The notes under the pieces were generated by a model, which was given only the letters and a program-made list of their open reading frames with translations, did not search any database and had not been told where the DNA came from. A stretch of 64,000 nucleotides of DNA from Roseibium litorale (GTDB taxonomy: Bacteria; Pseudomonadota; Alphaproteobacteria; Rhizobiales; Stappiaceae). The DNA is taken from positions 62,001 through 126,000 of the forward strand of contig NZ_JACYXI010000012.1 in assembly GCF_014842915.1 (NCBI RefSeq). Direction: 5' to 3'. A program made the position numbers and the translations under genes. Positions 45,176-55,055 of this stretch are shown one piece after another. Positions within the stretch are counted from its first letter, which is position 1. Each line of letters begins with the position of its first letter.

Positions 45176-45469
45176 ATGCAAGCCGACATTGAAGCGACAC
45201 TGGAACACCCTGTCTCCTCCCAGGCGGAGGCGGAGCGCCTGCGCGTCATCAACGAGGTGCTGGAAGAGATCCGGCCCAACCTGCAGCGCGACGGCGGCGA
45301 CTGCCAGCTTGTCAAGGTGGACGGCAAGAAGGTCATGGTGAGGCTCACTGGAGCCTGCGTCATGTGCAAGCTCTCCGGCATGACGATCGAGGGCATCCAG
45401 TCGCGTCTCGTCGAAGAACTCGGTGAGTTCGTCCGCATCGTTCCGGTCATGGGCGGTGTGCCCGCCTGA
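45176..45469 (+). CDS. nifU: NifU, C-terminal (Nfu) domain form
   Basis: A 97-residue protein consisting only of the NifU C-terminal domain: RLRVINEVLEEIRPNLQRDGGDCQLVKVDGKKVMVRLTGACVMCKLSGMTIEG, with the cluster-binding C-x2-C in CVMC. The N-terminal scaffold and central [2Fe-2S] domain of Azotobacter NifU are absent. This short form is normal in alphaproteobacterial nif clusters, which may explain the co-located suf operon as main scaffold. The start follows GATGAGGAAACGAC. Confidence 0.92.
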   Translation: MQADIEATLEHPVSSQAEAERLRVINEVLEEIRPNLQRDGGDCQLVKVDGKKVMVRLTGACVMCKLSGMTIEGIQSRLVEELGEFVRIVPVMGGVPA

Positions 45470-45486
45470 GGTGAAAGGGGGATCCG

Positions 45487-46716
45487 GTGCGACCGATTTA
45501 TCTCGACAACAACGCGACCACCCGCACCAGCCCTGACGTTGTGGCGGCCATGTTGCCGTTTTTCTCCGAACAGTTCGGAAATGCGTCATCGACCCATGCC
45601 TTCGGCTCGGAGGTTGCGGGTGTTGTCCGCGACGCCAGGCGTCATGTGCAGGCCCTTCTCGGCGCGGCACATGACCACGAGGTGATCTTCACCTCCGGCG
45701 GTACGGAATCTGACAACACGGCTCTGCTGTCGGCGCTCGAAGCCCAGCCGGAGCGCAATCAGATCGTCACGACGGCGGTCGAGCATCCGGCGATCCTCTC
45801 CTTCGCCGCTTACTTGCGGCAGACGCGCGGCGTCGAGGTCACCATGATCGGCGTCGATGGGAACGGCCGGCTGGATATTGACGCCTACAGGACGGCTCTG
45901 GGGCCGCAGACGGCGGTTGCCTCGGTCATGTGGGCCAACAACGAGACCGGCACGATCTATCCGGTCGAAGAGCTTGCCGGCTATGCTCACGAGGCAGGCG
46001 CCCTGTTTCACACCGACGCGGTCCAGGCTGCCGGCAAGATACCGATCGATTTGTCTTCAAGCGCTATCGACATGCTGTCGCTTTCCGGCCACAAGCTCCA
46101 CGGCCCCAAGGGCATCGGTGCGCTCTATGTCCGGAAAGGTGTGAAGTTTAAACCCCTGCTGCGCGGCGGACGCCAGGAACGCGGACGGCGCGCGGGGACT
46201 GAAAACGTTCCGGCCATCGCCGGCCTGGGCAAGGCGGCGGAAATCGCAGCCGCCGGGATCGCGGAGGAACAGACCCGCGTGCGTAGCCTGCGGGACCGGT
46301 TAGAACAGGGCGTTCTTCAGCAGATCGGCGGCAGCATGGTCATTGGCGGTCGCGAGGAACGCCTGCCAAACACCTCCAGCATCACTTTCGAGTTCCTCGA
46401 CAGCGAGGCCATTCTGCACAAGCTGGAACAGGCGGGGATCGCCGCGTCGTCAGGCTCGGCTTGCGCGTCGGGATCGATGGAACCGTCCCATGTGCTCAGG
46501 GCCATGAACGTACCTGCGACATCGCTGCAAGGGGCGATCCGCTTTTCTCTGTCACGGGAAAACACGCCGCAGGACATAGACCGCGTTCTCAATGTGCTGC
46601 CTGGCATCATTTCACATCTGCAGTCGATGTCACCGCTGTGGCGCGAACGTCATGAGGCGGGATCCTCAGCGCAGGGATCGAGCGGGGGCGCGGCACATGT
46701 CTTTGCACAATCTTGA
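45487..46716 (+). CDS. nifS: Cysteine desulfurase NifS
   Basis: A 409-residue group I desulfurase: [20 protein letters not shown], the PLP lysine in [18 protein letters not shown] and the mobile-loop active Cys in [18 protein letters not shown]. It supplies sulfur for nitrogenase clusters. GTG at 45487 is the likely start, preceded by AAAGGGGG. Its last 20 bases overlap cysE. A C-terminal extension of about 20 residues follows the normal end. Confidence 0.95.
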   Translation: MRPIYLDNNATTRTSPDVVAAMLPFFSEQFGNASSTHAFGSEVAGVVRDARRHVQALLGAAHDHEVIFTSGGTESDNTALLSALEAQPERNQIVTTAVEHPAILSFAAYLRQTRGVEVTMIGVDGNGRLDIDAYRTALGPQTAVASVMWANNETGTIYPVEELAGYAHEAGALFHTDAVQAAGKIPIDLSSSAIDMLSLSGHKLHGPKGIGALYVRKGVKFKPLLRGGRQERGRRAGTENVPAIAGLGKAAEIAAAGIAEEQTRVRSLRDRLEQGVLQQIGGSMVIGGREERLPNTSSITFEFLDSEAILHKLEQAGIAASSGSACASGSMEPSHVLRAMNVPATSLQGAIRFSLSRENTPQDIDRVLNVLPGIISHLQSMSPLWRERHEAGSSAQGSSGGAAHVFAQS

Positions 46717-47581
46717 GGGGCTCGGTCTTGAAGCTCCCGACGAGGCCGGAGACCTGATCCCGGTTGCCCCGTCCGGCTTGCGTTCGCCGGAAGAGCGAAC
46801 TGCCCGGCCGGAAGCGGCAGACGTATCGGCCCCCCGCCGTCATTGGACCGGCCTGCCGCCCCGCAGGCCACTATGGTCGCTCCTGCGGGAGGATGTCGGT
46901 TGCGTCAAGGCGCGCGATCCGGCGGCCCGGCACATCTACGAGATCTTGCTCACCTATCCGGGCGTTCATGCGGTTGTCCTTTACCGGATCGCCAACCGGC
47001 TCTGGACGAGAGGTTTCCGGTTTCCCGCGCGGTTTCTGTCCTGGTTCGGACGGGTGCTGACAAATGTGGACATTCATCCGGGCGCGACCATCGGGCGGCG
47101 TTTCTTCATCGATCATGGCGCCTGTGTCGTCATCGGCGAAACGGCGGAAGTCGGTGACGACGTGACCCTCTATCACGGTGTCACCCTGGGCGGAACGAGC
47201 TGGTCCGCCGGCAAGCGTCACCCGACGCTGGAAAACGGCGTGCTGGTTGGGGCAGGGGCCAAGATCCTCGGGCCGATCTGCATCGGCGCGGGCTGCCGCA
47301 TCGGCGCCAATTCCGTGGTCGTGGAAGACGTGCCCCCGGACATGACCGTCGTCGGCATTCCAGGAAAGGTCGTCAAAGACCGGCGCGGCCGGCGCCTTCC
47401 GGACGGCCGGATCGATCTGGACCATCATCTGATTCCTGATCCCGTAGGCGATGTCCTGAACGTCCTGATCGACAGAGTCGAATTCCTCGAAGCGAGGGTC
47501 AGCCACCTCCAGGGCCGGCTATGTGCCAGCACGGCCTCCAGGACGTCAGCAAAGGAGAAGCCTGAACATGAGCGTGCTTGA
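46697..47581 (+). CDS. cysE: Nif-linked serine O-acetyltransferase
   Basis: A 294-residue left-handed-beta-helix acetyltransferase. The catalytic segment reads [34 protein letters not shown], with hexapeptide repeats before and after. It makes O-acetylserine for cysteine, the sulfur source of NifS; the Azotobacter equivalent is called NifP/CysE1. About 80 N-terminal residues (Pro/Arg-rich) look unstructured, so the true start may be further in. It overlaps nifS by 20 bp and nifW by 14 bp. Confidence 0.9.
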   Translation: MSLHNLEGLGLEAPDEAGDLIPVAPSGLRSPEERTARPEAADVSAPRRHWTGLPPRRPLWSLLREDVGCVKARDPAARHIYEILLTYPGVHAVVLYRIANRLWTRGFRFPARFLSWFGRVLTNVDIHPGATIGRRFFIDHGACVVIGETAEVGDDVTLYHGVTLGGTSWSAGKRHPTLENGVLVGAGAKILGPICIGAGCRIGANSVVVEDVPPDMTVVGIPGKVVKDRRGRRLPDGRIDLDHHLIPDPVGDVLNVLIDRVEFLEARVSHLQGRLCASTASRTSAKEKPEHERA

Positions 47582-47921
47582 AGACCTTGCGCGGCTTTCT
47601 GCGGCCGAAGAGTTTTTCACCTATCTCGGCGTGGAATTTGAACCGTCGGTGGTTCATGTCTCCCGCCTGCATATCTTGCGCCGCATGGGGCAGTATCTGA
47701 GGACGAGCGAGGCCGGCGGCGCTTTCGACGCCTTGAGCGATGACGAGATCAAGGCGCTCTGCCGGACCCATCTGGAACAGGCTTATCAGGACTTCGTGAA
47801 CTCCTCGCCGATCGAGGAACGCCTGTTCAAGGTGCACCAGGATGCAGTGGCACCGAAGCCGGAAGTGACGAAGCCCTTTGTCGCTTTGTCGTCGATCGCG
47901 GGAAACAACGCCGACATATGA
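47568..47921 (+). CDS. nifW: NifW, nitrogenase-stabilising protein
   Basis: A 117-residue Nif[40 protein letters not shown], with later [27 protein letters not shown]. NifW is associated with MoFe protein and helps its maturation or oxygen tolerance. AAAGGAG precedes the ATG at 47568, inside the end of cysE. It closes this operon; a NifA box and promoter for fixA start just after its stop. Confidence 0.93.
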   Translation: MSVLEDLARLSAAEEFFTYLGVEFEPSVVHVSRLHILRRMGQYLRTSEAGGAFDALSDDEIKALCRTHLEQAYQDFVNSSPIEERLFKVHQDAVAPKPEVTKPFVALSSIAGNNADI

Positions 47922-47926
47922 CACTT

Positions 47927-47942
47927 TGTCGACAAGCCGACA
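47927..47942 (+). promoter_or_regulatory. NifA box upstream of fixA
   Basis: TGTCGACAAGCCGACA is an exact TGT-N10-ACA match, five bases after the nifW stop and 83 bp upstream of the fixA -24 element. Confidence 0.72.
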
Positions 47943-48025
47943 GGCGCGTTGCGTTTCCCGCAGCAAGATGTCGGGCGGTTGGCCGGCCAACAAGGAAAAC
48001 GGCGGAATCCCGAGGGTTTCAAGTT

Positions 48026-48040
48026 TGGCACGCAATTTGC
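48026..48040 (+). promoter_or_regulatory. Sigma54 promoter of fixABCX
   Basis: TGGCACG-CAAT-TTGC matches the consensus exactly, 56 bp before the fixA ATG. Confidence 0.92.
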
Positions 48041-48095
48041 CGGTACAGGAGACAGAGTTCGAAATTCCAACCGATCAAAGAGCAGGTGAGATCCG

Positions 48096-48977
48096 ATGCA
48101 CATCGTGGTTTGTGTGAAACAGGTTCCCGACAGCGCTCAGATCCGCGTTCATCCGGTGACGAACACGATCATGCGGCAGGGCGTGCCGACGATCATCAAT
48201 CCCTATGATTTGTTTGCGCTGGAAGAGGCGCTCCGGTTGCGGGACAGGTTCGGCGGCGAGGTCACGGTGCTGACAATGGGACCGCCGATGGCGGAAGATT
48301 CCTTGCGCAAGGCGATGACTTTTGGTGCGGACCGCGCGGTGCTCTTGACCGACCGCTTCTTCGCAGGTTCCGACACGCTGGCCACGAGCTTCGCCCTTGC
48401 CATGGCGCTGAAAAAGATCGGCGAGGAATTCGGCGAACCCTCGATCGTCTTCACCGGCAAGCAGACCATTGACGGCGACACTGCCCAGGTCGGGCCGGGG
48501 ATCGCCAAGCGGCTGAAACTGAACCAGCTCACCTATGTGGTGAAAATCTCGGATTTCGATCCGGAAAACGGCGGCATCACCGTGGAGCGGCGCGCGGAAG
48601 GCGGTGTCCAGATCCTGTCAACCAAGCTGCCGGTGCTGATCACCATGCTCGAGGGCTCCAACGAGATGCGACGCGGCTCGCTCGACGATGCGCTGCGCGC
48701 CGCCAAGGCGGAGGTGGTGAAATGGAACGCCGCCGATGCGGGCATCGAGGACCTGACCAAATGCGGACTGCGAGGCTCGCCGACTATCGTCAAGAAGGTG
48801 TTCGCACCGGAGGCGCGCTCCGAAAAGGCGCAGGCGATCGAGACCAAGGATCAGTCCATGGAGGCGATTGCCCACAGCTTCATGGCCGCGCTTTTCCAGC
48901 GGCAACCGGAGCTGGAAGGCGAACTCTTGCGATTTGCCGCCACCCAATACGGACAGGAGGGATTAGGTCATGGCTGA
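48096..48977 (+). CDS. fixA: FixA, electron-transfer flavoprotein beta subunit
   Basis: A 293-residue ETF-beta homologue: [47 protein letters not shown], then [22 protein letters not shown]. With FixB it forms the flavodoxin-fold pair of the FixABCX complex, which bifurcates electrons from NADH to quinone and to low-potential ferredoxin for nitrogenase. It overlaps fixB by 8 bp. Confidence 0.96.
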   Translation: MHIVVCVKQVPDSAQIRVHPVTNTIMRQGVPTIINPYDLFALEEALRLRDRFGGEVTVLTMGPPMAEDSLRKAMTFGADRAVLLTDRFFAGSDTLATSFALAMALKKIGEEFGEPSIVFTGKQTIDGDTAQVGPGIAKRLKLNQLTYVVKISDFDPENGGITVERRAEGGVQILSTKLPVLITMLEGSNEMRRGSLDDALRAAKAEVVKWNAADAGIEDLTKCGLRGSPTIVKKVFAPEARSEKAQAIETKDQSMEAIAHSFMAALFQRQPELEGELLRFAATQYGQEGLGHG

Positions 48978-50064
48978 CGCTCCGAAACCCAATGCTGGCG
49001 GAAGCCGGGCCGGAACCAAGAAAGAACTTCCAGATCATTTCAAGGACTACAAGCACGTCTGGGTCGCCATCGAGTGCGAACACGGCGTCGTGCACCCGGT
49101 CTCGTTCGAGCTTCTCGGCGAAGGGCGCAAGCTGGCGGACAAGCGCGGCGTGGAACTTGCCGGTGTCGTCATGGGCGGCAGCGACGAGGCGATCGCCGAA
49201 GCGATCGCTGCGACCTTCGAATATGGCGCAGATGTCGTCTATACGGTGGTCGATCCGGTGCTGGCACATTACCGGAACGAGCCCTACACCAAGGCGATGA
49301 CGGATCTCGTCAACACCTACAAGCCGGAAATCCTGCTTCTGGGGGCAACCAATCTCGGCCGCGACCTGGCTGGCTCCGTGGCGACCACGCTGCTGACCGG
49401 ATTGACGGCGGACTGCACGGAACTGGCCATCGATGACGAGGGATCGCTGGCGGCCACCCGCCCGACCTTTGGCGGCTCGCTTATGTGCACGATCTTCACC
49501 CTGAATTACCGGCCGCAGATGGCCACGGTCCGACCGCGCGTCATGTCCATGCCGGAGCGGCAGGAAGGCAAGTCCGGGCGGGTCGTCTCCCATCCGCTCG
49601 ACATGGGCGAGGAGGACGTCATCACCAAGGTCCTGCAGTTCGTGGCCGACCGGGAAACCGCCACCGCGCAACTGCCTTACGCGGATATTGTCGTCGCGGG
49701 CGGTCTGGGCTTGAGGTCCGCGGAGAACTTCCAGCTCGTCAAAAACCTGGCGGAAGTGCTCGGCGCGGAGTACGGCGGGTCGCGGCCCCTGGTGCAGAAG
49801 GGCTGGATTACCGCGGACCGGCAGATCGGTCAGACCGGCAAAACGATCCGGCCGAAGCTCTACATCGCCGCCGGCATTTCGGGCGCGATCCAGCACCGCG
49901 TCGGTGTTGAAGGCTCGGACCTGATCGTCGCGATCAACACCGATCCAAACGCGCAGATCATGGATTTCGCCCATTTGGCCATCGTGGCCGATGCGGTTCA
50001 GGTCCTGCCGGCGCTGACGGAGGCGTTCCGCAAACATCTTTCGGTCAACCGGATGGCAGGTTGA
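48970..50064 (+). CDS. fixB: FixB, electron-transfer flavoprotein alpha subunit
   Basis: A 364-residue ETF-alpha homologue with the C-terminal FAD domain: [85 protein letters not shown]. It carries the second flavin of FixAB. Its start overlaps fixA and the gene ends 11 bases before the fixC ATG. Confidence 0.96.
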   Translation: MADAPKPNAGGSRAGTKKELPDHFKDYKHVWVAIECEHGVVHPVSFELLGEGRKLADKRGVELAGVVMGGSDEAIAEAIAATFEYGADVVYTVVDPVLAHYRNEPYTKAMTDLVNTYKPEILLLGATNLGRDLAGSVATTLLTGLTADCTELAIDDEGSLAATRPTFGGSLMCTIFTLNYRPQMATVRPRVMSMPERQEGKSGRVVSHPLDMGEEDVITKVLQFVADRETATAQLPYADIVVAGGLGLRSAENFQLVKNLAEVLGAEYGGSRPLVQKGWITADRQIGQTGKTIRPKLYIAAGISGAIQHRVGVEGSDLIVAINTDPNAQIMDFAHLAIVADAVQVLPALTEAFRKHLSVNRMAG

Positions 50065-50075
50065 AGGAGGCTTCC

Positions 50076-51380
50076 ATGAGTGACGAACATTTCGATGCAA
50101 TCGTTGTCGGCGCCGGACCTTCCGGAAACGCGGCCGCCTATACCATGGCCAAGGAAGGCCTGAAGGTCCTCCAGCTGGAACGCGGCGAATATCCAGGCTC
50201 CAAGAATGTGCAGGGCGCGATCCTCTATGCCAACGCGCTGGAGGAGATTATTCCCGACTTTCGCGAGGATGCTCCGCTGGAGCGGCACGTTATCGAACAG
50301 CGCATGTGGACCATGGACGATGCGTCCCACGTGGGCATGCATTACCGGTCCGACGATTTCAACGAGGAAAAGCCGAACCGCTACACGATCATCCGGGCGC
50401 AGTTCGACAAATGGTTCAGCCGCAAGGTCCGCGACGCCGGAGCGACCCTCTTGTGCGAAACGACCGTCACCGAATTGGTGCGAGATTCGAAGGGCCGGGT
50501 GATCGGAGTGCGCACCGACCGCAATGCAGGCAAGGTTTTCGCAGATGTGGTCATCCTGGCAGAGGGCGTCAACGGTCTCGTCGGCCAACGTTCCGGCCTG
50601 CGGTCCGAAGTGGCGCCGGACAGTGTTGCGCTGGCAGTCAAGGAAATGCATTTCCTGCCGCGCGAGGTGATCGAGAGCCGCTTCAACCTGAAAGGCGACG
50701 AAGGGGTTGTGATCGAGGCCATGGGTACGATCACGAATGGCATGACCGGAACAGGTTTCCTCTACACCAACCAGGAGTCCATCTCCGTCGGCATCGGCTG
50801 CATCGTGTCGGATTTCGCCGAAAATGGGACGACGCCCTATGGACTGCTAGAAGCCTTCAAGAACCACCCGAGCATCAAGCCGCTGCTGGCCGGCTCGGAG
50901 TGCAAGGAATACGCCTCGCATCTCATTCCCGAGGGCGGCTACAACGCCATTCCCGAGCTGGTCGGAGACGGCTGGATCGTGGTCGGTGATGCCGGTCAGT
51001 TCGTCAACGCGGTTCATCGCGAAGGGTCCAATCTGGCCATGACGACCGGCCGCATCGCCGGTGAAACGGTCGTCTGGCTGAACCGCCGCCGTGAGGAAAT
51101 GTCGAAGGCCAATCTGGCTGAGTACAAGAAGCGCCTGGAACAGACTTTTGTCATGAAGGATCTGAAGAAGTACCGGAGGATCCCGGACTTCCTTCATGCC
51201 AACAAACACGTTTTCACGCTTTATCCGAAGCTGTTCAACAGTGCGGCGCAATCCTGGTTCCGCGTTGACGGCATCGACAAGCGTTCCAAGGAAAAGCAGA
51301 TCATGGGGGCGTTCCGCAAAAGCCGGAGCGTGCTCGGACTGGTCGGTGACGCATTCAAACTCGCGAGGGCATGGAGATGA
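50076..51380 (+). CDS. fixC: FixC, flavoprotein-ubiquinone oxidoreductase subunit
   Basis: A 434-residue flavoprotein: [43 protein letters not shown] and [25 protein letters not shown]. It is the membrane-associated ETF-QO-like subunit that passes electrons to quinone. The ATG at 50076 was chosen because AAGGAGG lies eight bases upstream. It overlaps fixX at ATGA. Confidence 0.96.
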   Translation: MSDEHFDAIVVGAGPSGNAAAYTMAKEGLKVLQLERGEYPGSKNVQGAILYANALEEIIPDFREDAPLERHVIEQRMWTMDDASHVGMHYRSDDFNEEKPNRYTIIRAQFDKWFSRKVRDAGATLLCETTVTELVRDSKGRVIGVRTDRNAGKVFADVVILAEGVNGLVGQRSGLRSEVAPDSVALAVKEMHFLPREVIESRFNLKGDEGVVIEAMGTITNGMTGTGFLYTNQESISVGIGCIVSDFAENGTTPYGLLEAFKNHPSIKPLLAGSECKEYASHLIPEGGYNAIPELVGDGWIVVGDAGQFVNAVHREGSNLAMTTGRIAGETVVWLNRRREEMSKANLAEYKKRLEQTFVMKDLKKYRRIPDFLHANKHVFTLYPKLFNSAAQSWFRVDGIDKRSKEKQIMGAFRKSRSVLGLVGDAFKLARAWR

Positions 51381-51679
51381 GCTCGATGCAGGAAAGTGCA
51401 ATGAAGGTCGAGGAAAAGCTCTACCAGAACCGCTATCTTGTCGACGCCGGTCGGCCTCACATCAAGGTTCTGCCCCACGACAAGCCATCGAAGGCCTTGC
51501 TGTCGCTGACGCATACTTGCCCGGCGGGCTGTTACGAGCAGAACGAACGGGGCCAGGTGGAAATTACCGCCGACGGCTGCATGGAATGCGGCACCTGCCG
51601 TATCGTGACCGCCAAGACCGGCGAGATCGAATGGAACTATCCGCGCGGCGGTTTCGGCGTTCTCTACAAATTCGGATAA
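51377..51679 (+). CDS. fixX: FixX, ferredoxin-like subunit
   Basis: A 100-residue ferredoxin-like protein: [61 protein letters not shown]. The Cys residues in CPAGC and CMECGTC bind its [4Fe-4S] clusters. The start at 51377 gives an ATGA overlap with fixC; an ATG at 51371 two codons earlier is also possible. A strong hairpin follows the stop. Confidence 0.95.
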   Translation: MSSMQESAMKVEEKLYQNRYLVDAGRPHIKVLPHDKPSKALLSLTHTCPAGCYEQNERGQVEITADGCMECGTCRIVTAKTGEIEWNYPRGGFGVLYKFG

Positions 51680-51684
51680 CCGGC

Positions 51685-51705
51685 TGCCGGAGCAATGCTC
51701 CGGCA
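51685..51705 (+). terminator. Hairpin terminator after fixX
   Basis: TGCCGGAGC pairs perfectly with GCTCCGGCA around an AAT loop, five bases after the fixX stop, followed by a modest T-containing tract. Confidence 0.65.
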
Positions 51706-51776
51706 CATTTGGCTTTGGGCCGAATTTTCCGCCGACTTCTCTTGTCGTTTGCAGGAAGCAACAGGGTGGCAATAGC

Positions 51777-51807
51777 TTGACATATCCGGATCAGGTTCTC
51801 GTAAAAA
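51777..51807 (+). promoter_or_regulatory. Possible sigma70-type promoter of the second nifA
   Basis: TTGACA at 51777-51782 is a perfect -35 hexamer, but the best -10-like sequences at 17-19 bp spacing (CGTAAA, TAAAAA) are weak. TGGCAATAGCTTGAC overlaps it and resembles a -24/-12 element without the correct -12. No NifA box was seen, in contrast to fixR-nifA. Confidence 0.3.
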
Positions 51808-51925
51808 GTGCTTGTCGTTTTATGTTGCACCTGCGAAGATTTACAAAAAGCGGGATGAAGCTGCCAGGCTTTACAGGCACCCGCATTTTCCGGGGAGGCG
51901 CCCTCCAGTCAAGAGAGTTGGTGCC

Positions 51926-53683
51926 ATGCCTGCTGATTTGATTACGGAGCCTCAAAAGCCTGTCACAATGGCAGGCCTGTTTACAACGCGCGCTGAAGTC
52001 GCGTTGCACGGGATGTACGAGATCTCCAAGGTTCTGGCGATCCCCGCACGCCTCGAAACGACGCTGTCGAACGTCCTCACGCTGCTTTCCAGTTTTCTTG
52101 ACATGTCTCACGGGCTGATCGCCCTGCTGGATGAAAGTGGCGAGCCCAATGTGGTGGTCGGCTCCGGATGGAGCGAAAGCAACGCCAAGAGCCATTTCGA
52201 ACTGTTGCCGCAACTCGCCATCGGCCAGATCGTCGCGACAAAGATGCCTCTGGTGGTGGAAAATGTCGCCAATGATCCGCTGTTCGAGGATTGGATCGCT
52301 GCCGAGCATTGGCGCGGCGCGCCGCGGATTTCCTTTATCGGCGTGCCGATCAAGGAACGTGAAAAGGTTGTCGGAACGCTGACGATCGACCGGATTTCAG
52401 ACGGTCACACGTCGTTCAAGTTCGACGAGGATGTCCGTTTCCTGGCAATGATCGCCAATCTTGTCGGCCAGACGGTGCGTTTGCACGACATCATCAATCG
52501 CGACCGCCAGCGGCTGATGGGCGAACAGCGCCGCTTGGAAAAGGAGTTGTCCGAAAGGATCAAGCCTGCACGCGCCACGGGATTGCGCATGCGCGGGATT
52601 GTCGGCGACAGCGATGCCATCCATTCGGTTCTGGAGAAGATCCAGGTGGTCGCGCGCAGCAATTCCACGGTCCTTCTGCGCGGGGAATCTGGAACGGGCA
52701 AGGAACTTTTTGCCCGCGCGACCCATGACCTATCCGAGCGCAAGAAAGGCCCCTTTATAAAGCTCAATTGCGCCGCTCTGCCGGAATCGGTCCTGGAATC
52801 AGAATTGTTCGGTCACGAGAAGGGCGCATTCACCGGTGCGACCAGCCAACGCAAGGGACGCTTCGAACTCGCCAATGGCGGGACCCTGTTTCTCGACGAA
52901 ATCGGGGAGATATCGCCCTCTTTCCAGGCCAAGCTCCTGCGGGTGCTGCAGGAAGGCGAATTCGAACGCGTCGGCGGCATGAAGACCATCAAGGTCGATG
53001 TCCGCCTTGTCGCGGCAACCAACCGGAACCTCGAAGAGGCGGTCGCCAAGGGGGAGTTTCGCGCCGATCTTTACTACCGGATCAACGTCATAACCATTTT
53101 GCTCCCCGCCCTGCGGGACCGTCGGGAAGACGTGTTTCCCCTGGCGCAAGAGTTTCTCAAGCGCTTCAACGACGAGCACGGGACCCATCTGGCCTTTTCC
53201 GGTTCGGCGCGTGACGTTCTGGAGGGATGCTTCTTTCCCGGCAATGTGCGCGAACTGGAAAACTGCGTGCGCCGGACAGCGACGCTTTCCCAGGACAAAA
53301 CCATCATTGCGGATGACTTCGCCTGCCGGAACGACGATTGCCTGTCCTCCACGCTATGGAAGGGGGCCGTCGAGGCGGCAAAGCCGTTCACCATCATTTC
53401 CCGGCCCTCGGCTTCCAGCATGACCGGACCGGCGGGGAAACCTGACCGGGAGATGCCGTCCAGCGTGAACAACGGATCGTGCAGCGGGTCCCCTGCAACC
53501 TGTCCGGAGACGGACACCTGCTCCCTCCTGAACGGCGACGGGCAATCGGAGCGCGAGCGCCTGGTCGATGCCATGGAGCGGGCCGGCTGGGTCCAGGCCA
53601 AGGCCGCACGGCTCCTCAATCTGACCCCTCGTCAGATTGGCTATGCCCTGCGCAAGCACAAAATCCTGATCAAGAAGTTCTAG
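51926..53683 (+). CDS. nifA: NifA, second copy
   Basis: A 585-residue NifA paralogue with GAF domain (about residues 35-185), Walker A GESGTGKE (253-260), GAFTGA loop (300-305), Walker B LFLDEIGE and a C-terminal HTH. Cys435, Cys447, Cys467 and Cys472 again give C-X11-C-X19-C-X4-C. Linker sequence between AAA+ and HTH differs from copy 1, and is Cys-richer (SCSGSPATCPETDTCS). The start at 51926 aligns with copy 1 and has AAGAGAG upstream. It lies between fixX and fdxN without a recognisable sigma54 promoter, so it may be controlled differently from copy 1. Confidence 0.96.
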   Translation: MPADLITEPQKPVTMAGLFTTRAEVALHGMYEISKVLAIPARLETTLSNVLTLLSSFLDMSHGLIALLDESGEPNVVVGSGWSESNAKSHFELLPQLAIGQIVATKMPLVVENVANDPLFEDWIAAEHWRGAPRISFIGVPIKEREKVVGTLTIDRISDGHTSFKFDEDVRFLAMIANLVGQTVRLHDIINRDRQRLMGEQRRLEKELSERIKPARATGLRMRGIVGDSDAIHSVLEKIQVVARSNSTVLLRGESGTGKELFARATHDLSERKKGPFIKLNCAALPESVLESELFGHEKGAFTGATSQRKGRFELANGGTLFLDEIGEISPSFQAKLLRVLQEGEFERVGGMKTIKVDVRLVAATNRNLEEAVAKGEFRADLYYRINVITILLPALRDRREDVFPLAQEFLKRFNDEHGTHLAFSGSARDVLEGCFFPGNVRELENCVRRTATLSQDKTIIADDFACRNDDCLSSTLWKGAVEAAKPFTIISRPSASSMTGPAGKPDREMPSSVNNGSCSGSPATCPETDTCSLLNGDGQSERERLVDAMERAGWVQAKAARLLNLTPRQIGYALRKHKILIKKF

Positions 53684-53880
53684 GGTCTTCTTCATTTCCT
53701 CCGTTCTGCCATCGTCTGACCATGGCATCCATGCCGCGATCTCCCAAAAAGGGATCCGGATTGTATTGGCCTTCTTCCCGTAACCCGCATTGGACCAAAC
53801 AAAACACGCAGGACTCCGGGACAAATCTGGAATGGCGGCGTGAGGAAACGGCGGGTCTCTCTCAGCTTTCCGACAGAAAA

Positions 53881-53896
53881 TGTTGCAAGTCCTACA
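53881..53896 (+). promoter_or_regulatory. NifA box upstream of fdxN
   Basis: TGTTGCAAGTCCTACA is an exact TGT-N10-ACA match, 174 bp upstream of the -24 element; the long spacing is compatible with looping assisted by IHF. Confidence 0.55.
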
Positions 53897-54070
53897 CAGT
53901 GAAATTCAGGCGCAGGAGACGATGCATTTTGCCGGTCGTCATTCCAACCGGCCATTGAAGTTTCATTTCCCGATCGGACGGGCTAACGGCCTGTAATCAA
54001 AATAAGAATAGTTCGAAACTGGAGCGTTGAGTCTTTCATTCTACGTTCTTTGAAGCCGGCTTTGCGAGCG

Positions 54071-54085
54071 TGGCACGATGCTTGC
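54071..54085 (+). promoter_or_regulatory. Sigma54 promoter of the fdxN-nifT operon
   Basis: TGGCACG-ATGC-TTGC matches the consensus exactly, 89 bp before the fdxN ATG. Confidence 0.9.
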
Positions 54086-54174
54086 TCAAATGACCTTGAA
54101 AGCAAAGGTCAGCCGAACTTCCGCCGGTTTTCTCCGGACCGGAACGGCCATGACCCGAACAGAGGAGCGCAGTT

Positions 54175-54369
54175 ATGGCCTACAAAATCATTGTCTCGCA
54201 GTGCACGGTTTGCAGCATGTGCGAATTCGAATGCCCCAATGCGGCAATTTCCATGAAGGGCGACACCTATGTGATCAACCCGAACCTGTGCACCGAATGC
54301 GAAGGCAGTTACGACAGCCCGAAATGCGATGAGGTCTGCCCGGTTCCGAACACCTGCGTTCCCGCCTGA
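54175..54369 (+). CDS. fdxN: 2[4Fe-4S] ferredoxin, FdxN type (copy 1)
   Basis: A 64-residue bacterial-type ferredoxin: [27 protein letters not shown] for the first cluster and [24 protein letters not shown] for the second, with the insertion between Cys residues typical of FdxN. It is a candidate direct electron donor to NifH. A paralogue (75 aa) is encoded behind nifB at 57827. Confidence 0.93.
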   Translation: MAYKIIVSQCTVCSMCEFECPNAAISMKGDTYVINPNLCTECEGSYDSPKCDEVCPVPNTCVPA

Positions 54370-54409
54370 GACGCGGGGAAAGTCAACTTCCAGACGTTGA
54401 GGGGCGGTC

Positions 54410-54793
54410 ATGAATGATTTCAGCCATGTCGTCGGGAGGCGCGGCACGGAACACGGGGCCTTGAAGGTCGCGGCGGATCTTTCACCCATGCGTGATCCAC
54501 AATCCTGCGGGGTGGATTGTTACATCCAGCAGCAGCAGTCAACGCGCCGGAGATGGTGTTTCTGCGACGTTCTCGCCTCCATCCAGGCTCATCTGGAAGA
54601 TCGCGCCGATGACGAGTTCCGGGTGGTCTTCCATCCGGACCCTGCTGTCCGGCTGTCGTTTGCGCACCGGCTATCGGAAGGTGACCTGGCCCCGTTTCTC
54701 GACGATCCGGACAGCGAAGTTCGCGAATTGGCCTACGGCCGCCTGTTGGCCGTTTCGCGCCAGCAGGTCAGCCGGTTGATGACCGCCCCCTGA
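54410..54793 (+). CDS. Small LRV/HEAT-like protein with an N-terminal Cys cluster
   Basis: A 127-residue protein. Four Cys lie close together (Cys33, Cys37, Cys50, Cys52, in QSCGVDCY and RRWCFC), followed by two short HEAT/leucine-rich-variant-like units: HPDPAVRLSFAHRLSEGDLAPFLDDPDSEVRELAYGRLL. This is the same plan, in miniature, as the 257-residue LRV protein at 58934 (four N-terminal Cys plus repeats). A cluster may be bound, but this is not shown. GAGGGG precedes the ATG. It sits between fdxN and nifT in one operon. Confidence 0.68.
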   Translation: MNDFSHVVGRRGTEHGALKVAADLSPMRDPQSCGVDCYIQQQQSTRRRWCFCDVLASIQAHLEDRADDEFRVVFHPDPAVRLSFAHRLSEGDLAPFLDDPDSEVRELAYGRLLAVSRQQVSRLMTAP

Positions 54794-54831
54794 GGCACCA
54801 GCGAAAACTCCTAAGTGAAGGACCGCATTCA

Positions 54832-55053
54832 ATGAAGATCATGATCCGCCGTTCGCCCGAGATCGGCCTGTCGATTTACGTCCCCAAAAAGGATCTCGAA
54901 GAGCCGGTCGTGGAGATGGAACACGAAACCATGTGGGGCGGCTGGATCAGGATCGCCAACGGCTGGGTGCTCGACCTGCCTGAAAAGGATGCTGACACGC
55001 GGCTGCCGGTCACGGTGGATGCGCGGAAACGCGCCGAGACTGAAGAGGTCTGA
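54832..55053 (+). CDS. nifT: NifT/FixU
   Basis: A 73-residue NifT: MKIMIRRSPEIGLSIYVPKKDLEEPVVEMEHETMWGGWIRIANGWVLDLPE, matching the family through the MWGG-W-..LANGW pattern. Its function is unknown; it lies between the LRV-like gene and the SIR2-like gene. AAGGA precedes the start. Confidence 0.93.
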   Translation: MKIMIRRSPEIGLSIYVPKKDLEEPVVEMEHETMWGGWIRIANGWVLDLPEKDADTRLPVTVDARKRAETEEV

Positions 55054-55055
55054 CA

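Larger units (their letters stand above)
53684..54174 (+). other. 491-bp region between nifA copy 2 and fdxN
   Basis: No gene seen. It holds a NifA box (53881-53896), the fdxN promoter (54071-54085) and, from about 53990 to 54020, an AT-rich stretch (AATCAAAATAAGAATAG) that partly resembles an IHF site. The 200 bases after the nifA stop show nothing recognisable. Confidence 0.6.

Noticed and set aside
51766..51780. TGGCAATAGCTTGAC as a sigma54 promoter for the second nifA
   Set aside because: The -12 GC is missing at the required spacing; the TTGACA hexamer in the same place is an equally weak alternative.
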